The translations under genes were made by a program, and so were the position numbers. A DNA stretch of 64,000 nt from JARIHC01 sp035692985 (lineage in GTDB: Bacteria > Patescibacteriota > Saccharimonadia > Saccharimonadales > UBA4665): positions 1 to 64,000 of the forward strand of contig DASSHG010000003.1 in NCBI GenBank assembly GCA_035692985.1, given 5' to 3'. The notes beneath the pieces were generated by a model that ran no database searches, had not been told where the DNA came from, and saw nothing but the letters and a program-made list of their open reading frames with translations. Below, in pieces: positions 16,734-25,919 of this stretch; the first letter of the stretch is position 1; every line of letters starts with the position of its first letter.

Positions 16734-17912
16734 TTAAGAGTTGACGATAACGGTGGTGCCGATTGGTGCCCAATCGAAAACCCATTTGGCTTGGTCGACC
16801 GGCAGACCGATACATCCATGCGAGCTGTTGATATTGCCGAACCAAGTCAAGGGGTGCCAGTAAACACCGTGCACGGCGCTGCCGGAGTAGAAATAGTTGA
16901 CCCATGGAACGCGCGGCTGGAAATAAGTTGATCCGTCGGCGTTGCTGCCGCGCATATCCTGGACGGTAAATTTGGCATAAATGTGATATTCGCCGAGCGG
17001 CGTTGGCGTCGACGGTTTGCCGGCGCTGACCAGGAAAGTATTAACCAGCTGGCCGTTCTGATAGGCCCACAGCTTTTTAGTGGTCACGTTGGAGACCAGT
17101 AGTTTGCCGAAATTGGCCGCTGTAACAGCTTGAAATGGCGTGGTGGACAACGGGGTATTAAATTGCAGGCCTTTGCTGGCCAGGACGTTTTTGGCCGCTG
17201 CCTGGGCCTGGGTTTTCAGTCCGTTCGGATCACTTAAAGCACGGCCGTTTTTACCGGCTACGGCTACTACATTGGCGCCATCTTCGTTAACAGTTACCTG
17301 ATTGACGGATGAGCGGGCGTAGGTGCCGGCTTCTTTGACTAGCGAGTTGCTCATGGCGGCCTCGTTAACATGGATATAATATTCGGACTTGTCTTTATTG
17401 GCAGTGACCTGCAGCCAGCTTTTGATCATATTGCTGTCGACCTGTTCGGAATATTGGCCGACCGTCAAACTAACTGGTTGGCCGGTGATACTTTGGAGTT
17501 TTGCTTGGAAGCTGGCCGCCGGAATAGTCAGGTTAAAGCCAGAAACCGGTTTGGTGCCGGTTTTAATGGCGGCAGTGTTGGCGCTGGCCAGCGGGATGTA
17601 CTTGGCCGACCAATAGGTGGCACCCAGCTTGGTAGCCGCTCCACCGATGATAAGCAAAGAAATGGCGGCTATGATAAAAGTATGCTGATGAAAAAGATTT
17701 ATAATGCTGCCGGAAGTGCCGGCGGGTTTGTAGTGTTTGTGATTCGGATTGTCTTCAATACCACCCAAATCTTTACTGGGCAACACCTCCTGCGGCGACA
17801 TCGACAATGCCGGTATTGATGCTTCGACTTTCATTGCTCTCTTTTTGGGCCCGGGTTTTGGTAGCGCGAAATCGTTACCCACCATGGCGACCGGTACGGC
17901 CATGCGGTTCAT
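16734..17912 (-). CDS. L,D-transpeptidase (YkuD) with peptidoglycan-binding domain
   Basis: 392 residues. A cytoplasmic tail of about 80 residues, one membrane anchor (FIIAAISLLIIGGAATKLGA), a PG_binding_4-type domain, then the YkuD domain. The catalytic motif HGCIGLP in INSSHGCIGLPVDQA carries the active-site Cys, and an upstream HGVYWH supplies the conserved His. It forms 3-3 peptidoglycan crosslinks or attaches ligands to the wall. It converges with frr (15-nt gap) and diverges from rseP; a TATAGT -10 and a leader of about 50 nt precede it. Confidence 0.93.
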   Translation of the reverse strand: MNRMAVPVAMVGNDFALPKPGPKKRAMKVEASIPALSMSPQEVLPSKDLGGIEDNPNHKHYKPAGTSGSIINLFHQHTFIIAAISLLIIGGAATKLGATYWSAKYIPLASANTAAIKTGTKPVSGFNLTIPAASFQAKLQSITGQPVSLTVGQYSEQVDSNMIKSWLQVTANKDKSEYYIHVNEAAMSNSLVKEAGTYARSSVNQVTVNEDGANVVAVAGKNGRALSDPNGLKTQAQAAAKNVLASKGLQFNTPLSTTPFQAVTAANFGKLLVSNVTTKKLWAYQNGQLVNTFLVSAGKPSTPTPLGEYHIYAKFTVQDMRGSNADGSTYFQPRVPWVNYFYSGSAVHGVYWHPLTWFGNINSSHGCIGLPVDQAKWVFDWAPIGTTVIVNS

Positions 17913-17995
17913 TTTTTACCTTTGTTTTAAGTCTCTGTTTTCCATCTTTTACTATACTCGACCGCCGAGCCGTTTGTAAAGTATAATGGATGGCT

Positions 17996-19165
17996 ATGGG
18001 GATAGTTCTGCTGGTCATTGGCATTATATTATTTATTGGTTTGATCGTGGTCCACGAGTGGGGGCATTTCGTGGCTGCTCGCCGCAACGGCGTGGAAGCC
18101 GAAGAGTTCGGTATTTTCTTCCCGCCGAGCCTTTATAAACGCAAGATGAAGAGCGGTTGGCTGTTTAGCATCAACCTGATTCCGCTGGGCGGTTTCGTAA
18201 AGCTGAAAGGCGAGCACGACAGCGATACCGAGCCGGGCAGTTTCGGCGCTGCCAGCACCTGGGCCAAGACTAAGATTATGGCGGCTGGCGTAGTCATGAA
18301 TCTGGTGGTGGCGCTGGTGTTATTTACGATTTTAGCGCTGGTTGGCATGCCGCGCCTGGTCGACAATCAGTTCACGGTCAAAAAGGATACACAGCTGGTT
18401 AACAGGCAGGTCATCATCAGTTACGTTGAACCAGGTTCGCCGGCTGACAAAGCCGGGCTCACGGCCGAGGACCAGATTAATGACATCGGCCTGGCGGGCT
18501 ACAGCCCGGTCGGTGTTAGCAGCGCCGCCAAATTGCCTGAGTTGACTAAACAATTCGCCGGCAAAACCGCCGAGGTTTATTACACGCGCGGCGGCCAGCA
18601 GCACACTGCTAAAGTGACCTTACTGACGAAGGATGCCGTGGCCGCCAGCCAAAAAACCAATAATCCCAAGGGCTATTTAGGTATCTCGCCGACAGAATTT
18701 ACCCTGCAGCGTTCCACCTGGTCGGCGCCGGTCGTGGCGGTTGGTTTCAGCGCGCAGGTGACGGCGCTGACATTCCAGGGTCTGGGCCACGCGCTGGGCG
18801 GGCTAAGCAGTTTGATAGCCGGAGCGGTTACCGGTAACCACGCGGCCCGCGAACATGGTCAAACCGCTGCCAGCTCGCAGGTTGCCGGCCCAGTAGGAAT
18901 CTTTGTGATCCTGAAGAATGGCAGCTTGCTGGGCTACCAATTTATGCTGATGATCGTGGCCATCATATCGCTGACCCTGGCTATCATGAATATCTTGCCG
19001 GTTCCGGCGCTGGATGGCGGGCGGTTGTGGATCACCCTGATTAGCAGGGCGCTTAAACGGCCGCTGTCAGCCCGCGCCGAGGAAACCATCAACGCCGTTG
19101 GTTTTGTGATATTGTTCAGCCTAATAATCGCTATCACTACTGTCGATGTCCACAGATTCTTCTAA
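17996..19165 (+). CDS. rseP: Site-2 intramembrane zinc protease RseP/RasP
   Basis: About 389 residues. First helix carries the zinc motif HEWGH (VVHEWGHFVAARR), a central PDZ domain follows (YVEPGSPADKAGLTAEDQIND), and the C-terminal helix has the LDG motif (MNILPVPALDGGRLW) that supplies the third ligand. It cleaves membrane-anchored regulators within the bilayer. TATAAT at 17982-17987 is 2 nt before an upstream ATG (17990) but 8 nt before the ATG at 17996, which I prefer as a leaderless start. Confidence 0.94.
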   Translation: MGIVLLVIGIILFIGLIVVHEWGHFVAARRNGVEAEEFGIFFPPSLYKRKMKSGWLFSINLIPLGGFVKLKGEHDSDTEPGSFGAASTWAKTKIMAAGVVMNLVVALVLFTILALVGMPRLVDNQFTVKKDTQLVNRQVIISYVEPGSPADKAGLTAEDQINDIGLAGYSPVGVSSAAKLPELTKQFAGKTAEVYYTRGGQQHTAKVTLLTKDAVAASQKTNNPKGYLGISPTEFTLQRSTWSAPVVAVGFSAQVTALTFQGLGHALGGLSSLIAGAVTGNHAAREHGQTAASSQVAGPVGIFVILKNGSLLGYQFMLMIVAIISLTLAIMNILPVPALDGGRLWITLISRALKRPLSARAEETINAVGFVILFSLIIAITTVDVHRFF

Positions 19166-19916
19166 CAGCCGGGTGCCGCGGGTACCTTGGAATCCGTGGC
19201 TAGGCGTACTATTCGTAGTAGTCATTTATTACGTGGCGGAGATAGTCGGCGGTCTGGTGGTGTCGGCTTATCCATACTTGCACCACTGGTCGCATAGCCG
19301 GGCTGTGGACTGGCTGACCAACTCGACCATCGCCCAGTTTATTTATATTTTGCTGGCTGAGGGCGTCATTTTGGGCGCGCTGTATTTCTTCTTAAAGGGC
19401 TATCGTTCTTCGTTCAAGACGATCGGCCTGAAACGGCCGCGCTGGCGCGACGCGGCGTATGGGCTGATGGCGGTGCCGGCCTATTATTTGTTTTATTTGT
19501 TGAGCGTGGGAGTGGTCACGCACTTTGTGCCCGGCTTGAACGTCGACCAATCGCAGCAAATTGGCTTTACGGATGTGCAGGGCGCGCTGGCTTTAGTTTT
19601 GACCTTTATCAGCCTGGTAGTGCTGCCGCCGCTGACCGAAGAGATCATGGTCCGCGGCTTTCTCTACAGTAGCCTTAAGAAAGGCCTGCCGACGCTGGCG
19701 GCGGTTCTGGGCACGAGCTTGATTTTCGCGGCTGCCCACCTGCCAGAGGGCGGGGCGGCCGGGCCTTTATATATCGCCGCCCTGGACACTTTTATATTGA
19801 GCCTAGTATTGATTTATTTGCGTGAAAAAACCGGCGGCCTGTGGGCCTCGATCACTCTGCACGCCATTAAAAATGGTATCGCTTTCGTGTCGTTGTTTAT
19901 AATTCATGTAAAATAG
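19146..19916 (+). CDS. CPBP family intramembrane metalloprotease
   Basis: 256 residues with about eight membrane helices. The Abi/CAAX-like signature EExxxR is present as LTEEIMVRGFLYSSL, and the second motif has His in FAAAHLPEGG; a third His lies in ITLHAIKNG. Family members cleave prenylated or other membrane substrates within the membrane. It begins inside the end of rseP (20-nt overlap), so the two intramembrane proteases are translated as a unit. Confidence 0.9.
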   Translation: MSTDSSNSRVPRVPWNPWLGVLFVVVIYYVAEIVGGLVVSAYPYLHHWSHSRAVDWLTNSTIAQFIYILLAEGVILGALYFFLKGYRSSFKTIGLKRPRWRDAAYGLMAVPAYYLFYLLSVGVVTHFVPGLNVDQSQQIGFTDVQGALALVLTFISLVVLPPLTEEIMVRGFLYSSLKKGLPTLAAVLGTSLIFAAAHLPEGGAAGPLYIAALDTFILSLVLIYLREKTGGLWASITLHAIKNGIAFVSLFIIHVK

Positions 19917-19921
19917 CTTTT

Positions 19922-21181
19922 ATGAGACTATCGCAACTATTCACCAAAACCAGCAAAAACGTGCCGGCGGATGAGGAGGCGCGCAACGCCCAATTATTGA
20001 TTCAGGCCGGTTACATTCACAAGGAAATGGCGGGTGTCTATGCCTATCTGCCGCTGGGCCTGAAAGTACTGGAAAACATCAAGCGGATCGTACGTGAAGA
20101 GATGAACGCTGTCGGCGGCCAAGAGGTCATGATGACAACCTTGCAGCCCCGGGACATCTGGGAAAAAACTGACCGTTGGGACGATAAAAAAGTAGATAAT
20201 TGGTTCAAGACGGCGCTCAAAAGTGGCACCGAACTGGGTGTCGGACTGACGCACGAGGAACCGATCGTCGATGCGTTAAGCATTTATGTCAATTCTTACA
20301 AGGATCTGCCGCTCTACGTCTACCAGATCCAGAACAAGTTCCGTAACGAGCTGCGGGCCAAAAGCGGCCTGCTGCGCGGCCGCGAATTCGTTATGAAAGA
20401 CATGTATTCGTTGGCCCGCACCCAGGAAGAGCACGAAAAGCTGTATGATCAGGCGGTAGAGACTTATCATCGCATCTACGGTCGGCTTGGTCTTGGCGAT
20501 GCCACCTACCGGACCTATGCCGACGGCGGTATTTTTACTGATAAGTTCAGCGACGAATTCCAGACTTTGAGTGAAATCGGCGAAGATACGCTTTATGTCG
20601 ACGAGGCCAGGAAAATTGCCATCAACGAAGAAATTTACACTGATGAAAATTTGGCCAAACTTGGCTTGGACAAGTCTAAACTCGTCAAAAAAACCGGGGT
20701 AGAAGTAGGCAACACTTTTCATCTGGAATCTAAATATACCGATGCGCTTGATGTCTACTACACCGATGAAAACGGCCAGCAGAAATCGATCATCATGGGT
20801 TGTTATGGCATTGGCATCAGCCGGTTGATGGGAGTGCTGGCCGAATATTTCGCCGATGAGCGCGGTCTGGTATGGCCGGAGGCGGTGGCGCCGGCCAAGG
20901 TCTATCTGGCGCGGCTGGGTAACGACCCGGCGGTCATAAAACAGGCCGACGAACTATACGAAAAGCTGACCAATGCCGGCGTCGAAACGCTCTACGATGA
21001 CCGCGACGCGCGGCCCGGCGAAAAGTTCGCTGACGCCGACCTGCTGGGCCTCCCGTATCGCTTGGTGGTCAGCGCCAAGACTCAAGAAGCTGGCAAATAT
21101 GAACTCAAAGCCCGCCAATCAACAGAGGTGCGGCAACTTGACGAAACCGCAGTAATGAAATCGTTAGGCAGAGAGCAATAG
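19922..21181 (+). CDS. proS: Prolyl-tRNA synthetase, form lacking the insertion domain
   Basis: 419 residues, about 150 shorter than E. coli ProRS. Class II motifs are present: motif 2 as FRNELRAKSGLLRGREFVMKD and motif 3 around GCYGIGISRLMGVLAEY, followed by the anticodon-binding domain (YDDRDARPGEKFADADLLG). The INS editing domain that normally sits between motifs 2 and 3 is reduced to a short linker, so cis-editing of Ala-tRNA-Pro should be absent. TAAAAT (19909-19914) lies 7 nt before the ATG. Confidence 0.95.
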   Translation: MRLSQLFTKTSKNVPADEEARNAQLLIQAGYIHKEMAGVYAYLPLGLKVLENIKRIVREEMNAVGGQEVMMTTLQPRDIWEKTDRWDDKKVDNWFKTALKSGTELGVGLTHEEPIVDALSIYVNSYKDLPLYVYQIQNKFRNELRAKSGLLRGREFVMKDMYSLARTQEEHEKLYDQAVETYHRIYGRLGLGDATYRTYADGGIFTDKFSDEFQTLSEIGEDTLYVDEARKIAINEEIYTDENLAKLGLDKSKLVKKTGVEVGNTFHLESKYTDALDVYYTDENGQQKSIIMGCYGIGISRLMGVLAEYFADERGLVWPEAVAPAKVYLARLGNDPAVIKQADELYEKLTNAGVETLYDDRDARPGEKFADADLLGLPYRLVVSAKTQEAGKYELKARQSTEVRQLDETAVMKSLGREQ

Positions 21182-21234
21182 TCTTGATATAATAGCTCGC
21201 AACATTTGGAATAAAGGGTGAGAAGGGAAGACTG

Positions 21235-21690
21235 ATGAAGAAGTTGTTTCGATTGACCAAGGATGGTGTCGACACGCTCAAGACTGAGCTTGACGGCTTG
21301 CTGGCCAAGCGCGCCGTGATCGCGGAGTCCATTAAGTCGGCGCGTGAATTAGGCGACCTCTCTGAAAACGCCGAATACCAATCCGCCCGCGCCGATCAAG
21401 AGCGCAACGAAACCCGCATATCGGAAGTAGAAGGCATTTTAGCTAATGTCGAAATCATTAAAAAGCCCCGCGGCAGCAAGGTTCAGCTGGGCTCGCGCGT
21501 CAAACTACGCTCTGACGGCAAAACCAAGGAATTCCAAGTTGTCGGCACGGTAGAGGCCGACCCGCTTAGCGGCAAAATCAGCGACGAATCGCCGATTGGC
21601 CAGGCCTTGATTGACCAGAAAGTCGGCGACAAGGTAGAGATCAAAACGCCCGCCGAAACCGCCACCTACAAGATCGTCAGCATCTTTTAA
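21235..21690 (+). CDS. greA: Transcription elongation factor GreA
   Basis: 151 residues. N-terminal coiled coil with the LSENAEYQSARADQ tip motif (acidic residues enter the RNA polymerase secondary channel) and a C-terminal FKBP-like domain ending SPIGQALIDQKVGDKVEI. It stimulates transcript cleavage in backtracked polymerase. A TATAAT at about 21188 and a leader of about 40 nt with GAAGGGAAG precede it. Confidence 0.97.
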   Translation: MKKLFRLTKDGVDTLKTELDGLLAKRAVIAESIKSARELGDLSENAEYQSARADQERNETRISEVEGILANVEIIKKPRGSKVQLGSRVKLRSDGKTKEFQVVGTVEADPLSGKISDESPIGQALIDQKVGDKVEIKTPAETATYKIVSIF

Positions 21691-21711
21691 ACTTCTGTAT
21701 ACTTAAAGGAA

Positions 21712-23247
21712 GTGATGCAGTGGTTGAATAAAGTAGTTGACGAATTGCTGGAGTGCCATCCGGAGGGTGATATTGTTGTATCATCTGGCGTGTCGCCATC
21801 GGGTACCTATCATCTGGGTACGTTGCGCGAAGTCTTAACGGCCGAAGCGATTGCTTACGAAACGCGGAAACGTGGCCGGCAGGCCCGGCACCTGCACATA
21901 GTTGATGACCTGGACTCTCTGCGCAAGGTGCCAGCCGGTGTTTCGGAAGATTTCAAAAAATATCTTGGCGTACCGCTTTGCGATGTACCAGCTCCGGACG
22001 GCTCCAAAAGTTCTTACGCGGATTTTTTTGTGAAAGATTTATTTGTAGTGGCCGAAAACATGCACCTAGAGCTGGATATTATCAGGGCCCACGAAAAATA
22101 CCGCGCCGGTTTCTTTGTGGAGGCAATTGAGAAAGCACTGGCTCAAAACGACAAGATCAAACAAATTCTAGAAAGTATCTCTGGACACAAAGTGGATGAA
22201 AATTGGTCACCTATCCAAGTAATCGAGGATGGCTACCTAAAAAACCGGCCGTTCGTGAGCATTGATACTGCTAAGAAGACGCTAGTTTTCAAGGACAAAG
22301 ACGGCAATGACCGCCAGACCGGTTACGCGGCTGGGGAGGTCAAGCTTAATTGGCGGGTGGATTGGCCGGCCCGCTGGTGGTTGCTGGGTGTCCAGGCCGA
22401 GCCGTTCGGCCGCGATCACGCCACCAAAGGCGGTTCGTATGATACTGGAGCGGTGATCGTAAAAGAAATTTTCAGCGGCCAAGCACCGGTACAGCTAGCT
22501 TATAACTTTATCAATCAGACTGGCGAGACCAAGAAGATGAGCAAAAGTTCCGGCAATGTCATTACGGCATCAGACTTGCTAGAAATGCTGCCGGCTGAAG
22601 TGGTCTGGTTTTTTATTTTGCGCTACGCGCCGGATAAACAGCTTTTCTTTGATGAAGGACCGACGCTAATGCGCTTGGTTGATGAGTTTGGCGAATTGCT
22701 GGCCAAGCCCGATAAGACAGGCTCCGATAAGCAGTTGATCGATATTTGCCTCCATGGTGTTGGGCGGCCGACGGTCAGCCGGGTGCCGTTTTCGCATTTG
22801 GTGGCCAGCTACCAGGCAGCGCTGCGCGACACTGATAAAACACTCGAAATTATCCGCCGCACCGAACACGCCAAGGTGGTTGATGAAGACGCCGAAATTA
22901 TCCGGGCCGAGCTGAAGTTTATCGATGCCTGGCTGGATAAGCGGGCGCCGGACGATGTTAAATTCGCCCTGCTTGAAAAGGTTGATGGCAGTCAATTCAG
23001 CGGCACCGAAAAACAATTTATGAGCCAGCTGGCCGACAAGATTGCCAACGCTCCTGAAAGCGCCGATGGCGACTGGTTCCATAAGGCGATTTACGAATTC
23101 AAAGATAGCAGCGACCTGGCGTCCAAGGAGCTTTTCGCTACGGTCTACCGCGCGCTGATAGGCAAGGATTCCGGCCCGCGCGCCGGCTGGTTTTTGAGTA
23201 TCTTGCCGCGCGATTGGCTGATAAAACGCCTAAAATTAGAAGTATGA
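21712..23247 (+). CDS. lysS: Lysyl-tRNA synthetase, class I
   Basis: 511 residues of the archaeal-type class I LysRS. The HIGH equivalent is PSGTYHLGTLRE near residue 27 and the KMSKS loop is KKMSKSSGN near residue 280; a C-terminal helical anticodon domain follows. Most bacteria use the unrelated class II enzyme. Start is GTG 21712 or ATG 21715; TATACT at 21698-21703 lies 8 nt before the GTG. The zincin gene starts in its stop codon (ATGA overlap). Confidence 0.95.
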   Translation: MMQWLNKVVDELLECHPEGDIVVSSGVSPSGTYHLGTLREVLTAEAIAYETRKRGRQARHLHIVDDLDSLRKVPAGVSEDFKKYLGVPLCDVPAPDGSKSSYADFFVKDLFVVAENMHLELDIIRAHEKYRAGFFVEAIEKALAQNDKIKQILESISGHKVDENWSPIQVIEDGYLKNRPFVSIDTAKKTLVFKDKDGNDRQTGYAAGEVKLNWRVDWPARWWLLGVQAEPFGRDHATKGGSYDTGAVIVKEIFSGQAPVQLAYNFINQTGETKKMSKSSGNVITASDLLEMLPAEVVWFFILRYAPDKQLFFDEGPTLMRLVDEFGELLAKPDKTGSDKQLIDICLHGVGRPTVSRVPFSHLVASYQAALRDTDKTLEIIRRTEHAKVVDEDAEIIRAELKFIDAWLDKRAPDDVKFALLEKVDGSQFSGTEKQFMSQLADKIANAPESADGDWFHKAIYEFKDSSDLASKELFATVYRALIGKDSGPRAGWFLSILPRDWLIKRLKLEV

Positions 23248-23612
23248 TCCAAGTCAGTGACGAAAAGTTCCAGGAACTAATTAACCAGGCGCTCACGGAG
23301 TTGCCGAGCGAGCATGTCCAGAACATCAAAAACGTGGCGATTTTATACGAAGATGCGCCGACGCCGCGCCAGCGCGAAGAACTTAAATTGCACTGCGATC
23401 AGACGCTGCTCGGCCTATACGAAGGCATCCCGCTTAGCCGGAGGCAGGGCATGACCCGCGTACTGCCGGACAAAATAACACTTTTTAAAAAGCCGCTGGA
23501 GTCGCAGGCCAATACTGAAGCCGGCCTGCGCGAAACCATCCGCCATACCCTGTGGCACGAAATTGCTCATTATTACGGGCTGGATCACAATAAAATCCAC
23601 GAGCTGGAGTAG
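23244..23612 (+). CDS. Zincin-like metallopeptidase, 122 aa
   Basis: A short protein with HEIAHYYGLDH near the C terminus, the HExxHxxGxxH zinc motif of the zincin-1 family. The start is the ATG overlapping the lysS stop (ATGA at 23244-23247); a longer reading begins inside lysS and is less likely. The family is common in Actinobacteria and CPR, cytoplasmic, with substrates unknown. Confidence 0.88.
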   Translation: MIQVSDEKFQELINQALTELPSEHVQNIKNVAILYEDAPTPRQREELKLHCDQTLLGLYEGIPLSRRQGMTRVLPDKITLFKKPLESQANTEAGLRETIRHTLWHEIAHYYGLDHNKIHELE

Positions 23613-23795
23613 CCGGCAGTTCGGTGGTTTCGGATGGCCAGTTTCTTTAAACCATGGCGTAAATCTCAACGACGTCGTTATGAAGAGCCTGAGTGGTCTT
23701 TTTGGACATAGTAAAACCAGCCTAGCACCGCTCAAAATACTGGGCAAGCAAGTTTAAGATTTATTTAAGAATTTTCTTGTGGATATCTGGAAAAG

Positions 23796-24347
23796 CTAGG
23801 CATTTTTGACTGGTTTTGAGGCTGCGGGGCGGGATCGGGCGGTAGTTGCTTTGTAATTGCCGCGGATTTGAAACAATAAATAAAGGCCGATAGCCGAGCC
23901 AATCAGTGTCCAGATCAGGCTGCCGAAACCGCCATAGGCGGTAAACAGGATTACCACGCCGTAGGCTACGTTTACCAGAAAAGCGTAAAACATCAGGTCC
24001 CAACCGGATTTTTTCCGGTCGCGAGTGGCCGGAAAGGCCGCGAGATACAGCAGCGCTTCGGCCGCCAGCACCACTAATCCCAGCCAAATCCCAAAAGTCA
24101 GCCGGTTGGCGGCAATTTGCGGGGCGCCGTAAGCAGCACCAACGGAGTTGGCGTAGTTAATGAAGTTATTGGCCAGGTGCGCCCAGTGCCAAATAATGTA
24201 AACGCTATACAGCGTCAATACACCTAGGATAAGGTTAATCCACGGCAAATATTCCACCAGCGTTCTCTTGGCGTTTGGCGGCAGGGGCGGCGCCTGTTTA
24301 ACCAGCCAATCGTCCAGGTTCTTTTCGAGGGAACGGAACGCGCTCAT
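23796..24347 (-). CDS. Four-helix membrane protein, 183 aa, unknown function
   Basis: Four predicted membrane helices (for example WINLILGVLTLYSVYIIW and VNVAYGVVILFTAYGGFG), with a cytoplasmic N-terminus rich in charge. I chose the ATG at 24347 because a near-perfect promoter precedes it on the minus strand: TTGCAA, a 17-nt spacer, TACATT, then 6 nt to the ATG. An in-frame reading from further upstream would cross this promoter. No function can be named. Confidence 0.8.
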   Translation of the reverse strand: MSAFRSLEKNLDDWLVKQAPPLPPNAKRTLVEYLPWINLILGVLTLYSVYIIWHWAHLANNFINYANSVGAAYGAPQIAANRLTFGIWLGLVVLAAEALLYLAAFPATRDRKKSGWDLMFYAFLVNVAYGVVILFTAYGGFGSLIWTLIGSAIGLYLLFQIRGNYKATTARSRPAASKPVKNA

Positions 24348-24442
24348 ATACTCAATGTAGGACGAAAACGTGAAATTTGCAACATTTTTTTGATGGCAGC
24401 GGCTGGCTATTTCGTTACAATAGGTAGATAAGGAGGACAAAC

Positions 24443-24757
24443 ATCACACACTACACGAATTATGCGGGGCGGACCGCTGGGCCTAGCCTGGCAGACAAAA
24501 TATGGAAAGATAAACAGGGGCGGGTTACGCTTTATCAGCGGCCGAACATCTGGCTAATCGCTTGGGCGGTGCTGGATATTGTGGCCATTTTCGCGCCCGG
24601 CCGCCATATCTCCGGTTATGCTTGGACCGCTGGCTCGGTGGCTTTAATTGTTTGGTGTTTGCTAGAAATCTTTCGTGGCGTCAATTACTTCCGCCGCGCA
24701 CTGGGCTTGGCAGTGCTAGTTATTACCATAGCCGCTTTCTTTAAGGCGGGTTTATAA
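24443..24757 (+). CDS. Two-helix membrane protein, apparent ATC start codon
   Basis: An open frame from 24428 to 24757 encodes about 104 residues: a soluble N-terminal part (AGRTAGPSLADKIWKDKQGR), then helices IWLIAWAVLDIVAIFAP and a second pair near the C-terminus. No ATG, GTG or TTG occurs in frame before residue 43 (a GTG at 24569, inside a hydrophobic helix). A perfect Shine-Dalgarno AAGGAGG (24430-24436) lies 6 nt before ATC at 24443, with TACAAT at 24416-24421 upstream. I therefore infer initiation at AUC. msrA starts 2 nt after its stop. Confidence 0.6.
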   Translation: MTHYTNYAGRTAGPSLADKIWKDKQGRVTLYQRPNIWLIAWAVLDIVAIFAPGRHISGYAWTAGSVALIVWCLLEIFRGVNYFRRALGLAVLVITIAAFFKAGL

Positions 24758-24759
24758 TT

Positions 24760-25248
24760 ATGCAAAAGGCGATTTTTGCGGCCGGATGTTTCTGGGGCGT
24801 GCAGTTTTATTTTGACCAGGTGCCAGGTGTGGCCAAAACCACGGCCGGTTATACTGGCGGGCACATCGAAAACCCGACATACGAGCAGGTCTGCTCGCAT
24901 ACTACCGGCCATGCCGAAGCTGTTTTGATAGAATTTGATCCGGCGCAGATTACCTACAAAACCCTGTGCCGGCAATTTTTCCGGATGCATGATCCGACGC
25001 AGCTCAACCGGCAGGGCCCGGATGTCGGCGATAGCTACCGTTCGGCAATCTTCTATTTTGACCAGGAACAGCGCCAAACGGCTGAGAGCGTCAAAGAAGA
25101 AATCCAGCCGAAATTCGATAAGCCGATAGTCACACAGATTGTGCCCGCCGCACGTTTTTACGAGGCCGAGGATTATCATCAGAAATATGCCGAACGGACC
25201 GGCCGCGGGCAGTGCCACATTCCGTATGAGCCGCTGAGCGACGAATAA
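24760..25248 (+). CDS. msrA: Peptide methionine sulfoxide reductase A
   Basis: 162 residues. The active-site motif GCFWG is at residues 9-13, followed by GYTGG and the conserved block HAEAVLIEFDP. It reduces methionine-S-sulfoxide. The C-terminal Cys of RGQCHIPY can serve as resolving residue. The gene is 2 nt after the two-helix membrane protein, indicating one transcript. Confidence 0.96.
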   Translation: MQKAIFAAGCFWGVQFYFDQVPGVAKTTAGYTGGHIENPTYEQVCSHTTGHAEAVLIEFDPAQITYKTLCRQFFRMHDPTQLNRQGPDVGDSYRSAIFYFDQEQRQTAESVKEEIQPKFDKPIVTQIVPAARFYEAEDYHQKYAERTGRGQCHIPYEPLSDE

Positions 25249-25264
25249 GGTACACTGGTAGGCA

Positions 25265-25885
25265 ATGGCCGCCATAATTTTCGATTTCGACGGTACAATC
25301 GCCGATAGTTTTGACTTTATAGTCGATTTTGTCACGCAGGAAGCCGGCCAGGCGCCGCTCAGCGGCCAGCAAAAACAAGAGCTGCGCGGCCAATCGATGG
25401 CGGCAATCGCCCGGAACTTTGGCCACTCGCGGTGGCGCTTGCTCGGCCTGTTCGTGCGCGGGCGGCGCCAGATGCGCAAGGTGATAGGCCAGGTAAAACC
25501 TTTCGACGGCATCACGGAGGTTATCGAAAAACTTCACGCCGAGGGCCACGAGCTCTTCATAGTTACCAGCAACACGGTGCCCAACGTCCATAAATTTTTG
25601 CATCATTACGAACTGCACAAATATTTCCTGGAAATTTATGGCGGTGCCGGACTATTTGGCAAAACGCGGTACCTTAGAAAGCTGCTTAAAGAGCAGAGTC
25701 TGGAAAAGAACGACGCGTTATATATTGGCGACGAAGCGCGTGATGTCAAAGCGGCGGAGTCGGTCAAGATGCGTATTATCGCCGTGACGTGGGGTTTTGC
25801 CCGACCAGCCGACCTGGAAGCTCTGAGCCCGACCGCCATGGCCGGACACCCTGAAGATTTAATTAAAATTTTAGAAGAATTATAA
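25265..25885 (+). CDS. HAD-family phosphatase
   Basis: 206 residues. Motif I IIFDFDGTIADS at the N-terminus, motif II Thr/Ser in LFIVTSNT, and motif IV GDEARDVKAAE; the helical cap lies between motifs I and II. It is of the phosphoglycolate phosphatase-like subgroup, but the substrate cannot be read from the sequence. TACACT at 25251-25256 is 8 nt before the ATG. Confidence 0.88.
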   Translation: MAAIIFDFDGTIADSFDFIVDFVTQEAGQAPLSGQQKQELRGQSMAAIARNFGHSRWRLLGLFVRGRRQMRKVIGQVKPFDGITEVIEKLHAEGHELFIVTSNTVPNVHKFLHHYELHKYFLEIYGGAGLFGKTRYLRKLLKEQSLEKNDALYIGDEARDVKAAESVKMRIIAVTWGFARPADLEALSPTAMAGHPEDLIKILEEL

Positions 25886-25919
25886 GGCCGCGCCGCCACG
25901 GATTGCTACAATAGGATTA

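Noticed and set aside
23634..23711. Short basic ORF of 25 codons beginning ATGGCCAGT
   Set aside because: No Shine-Dalgarno or promoter and no sign of conservation; kept out of the gene list. The gap 23613-23795 otherwise shows nothing.
23770..23790. DnaA-box-like TGTGGATA, and TGTGGAAAA at 2323 and 59603
   Set aside because: Single, imperfect copies without clustering or an AT-rich unwinding element; no evidence for an origin.
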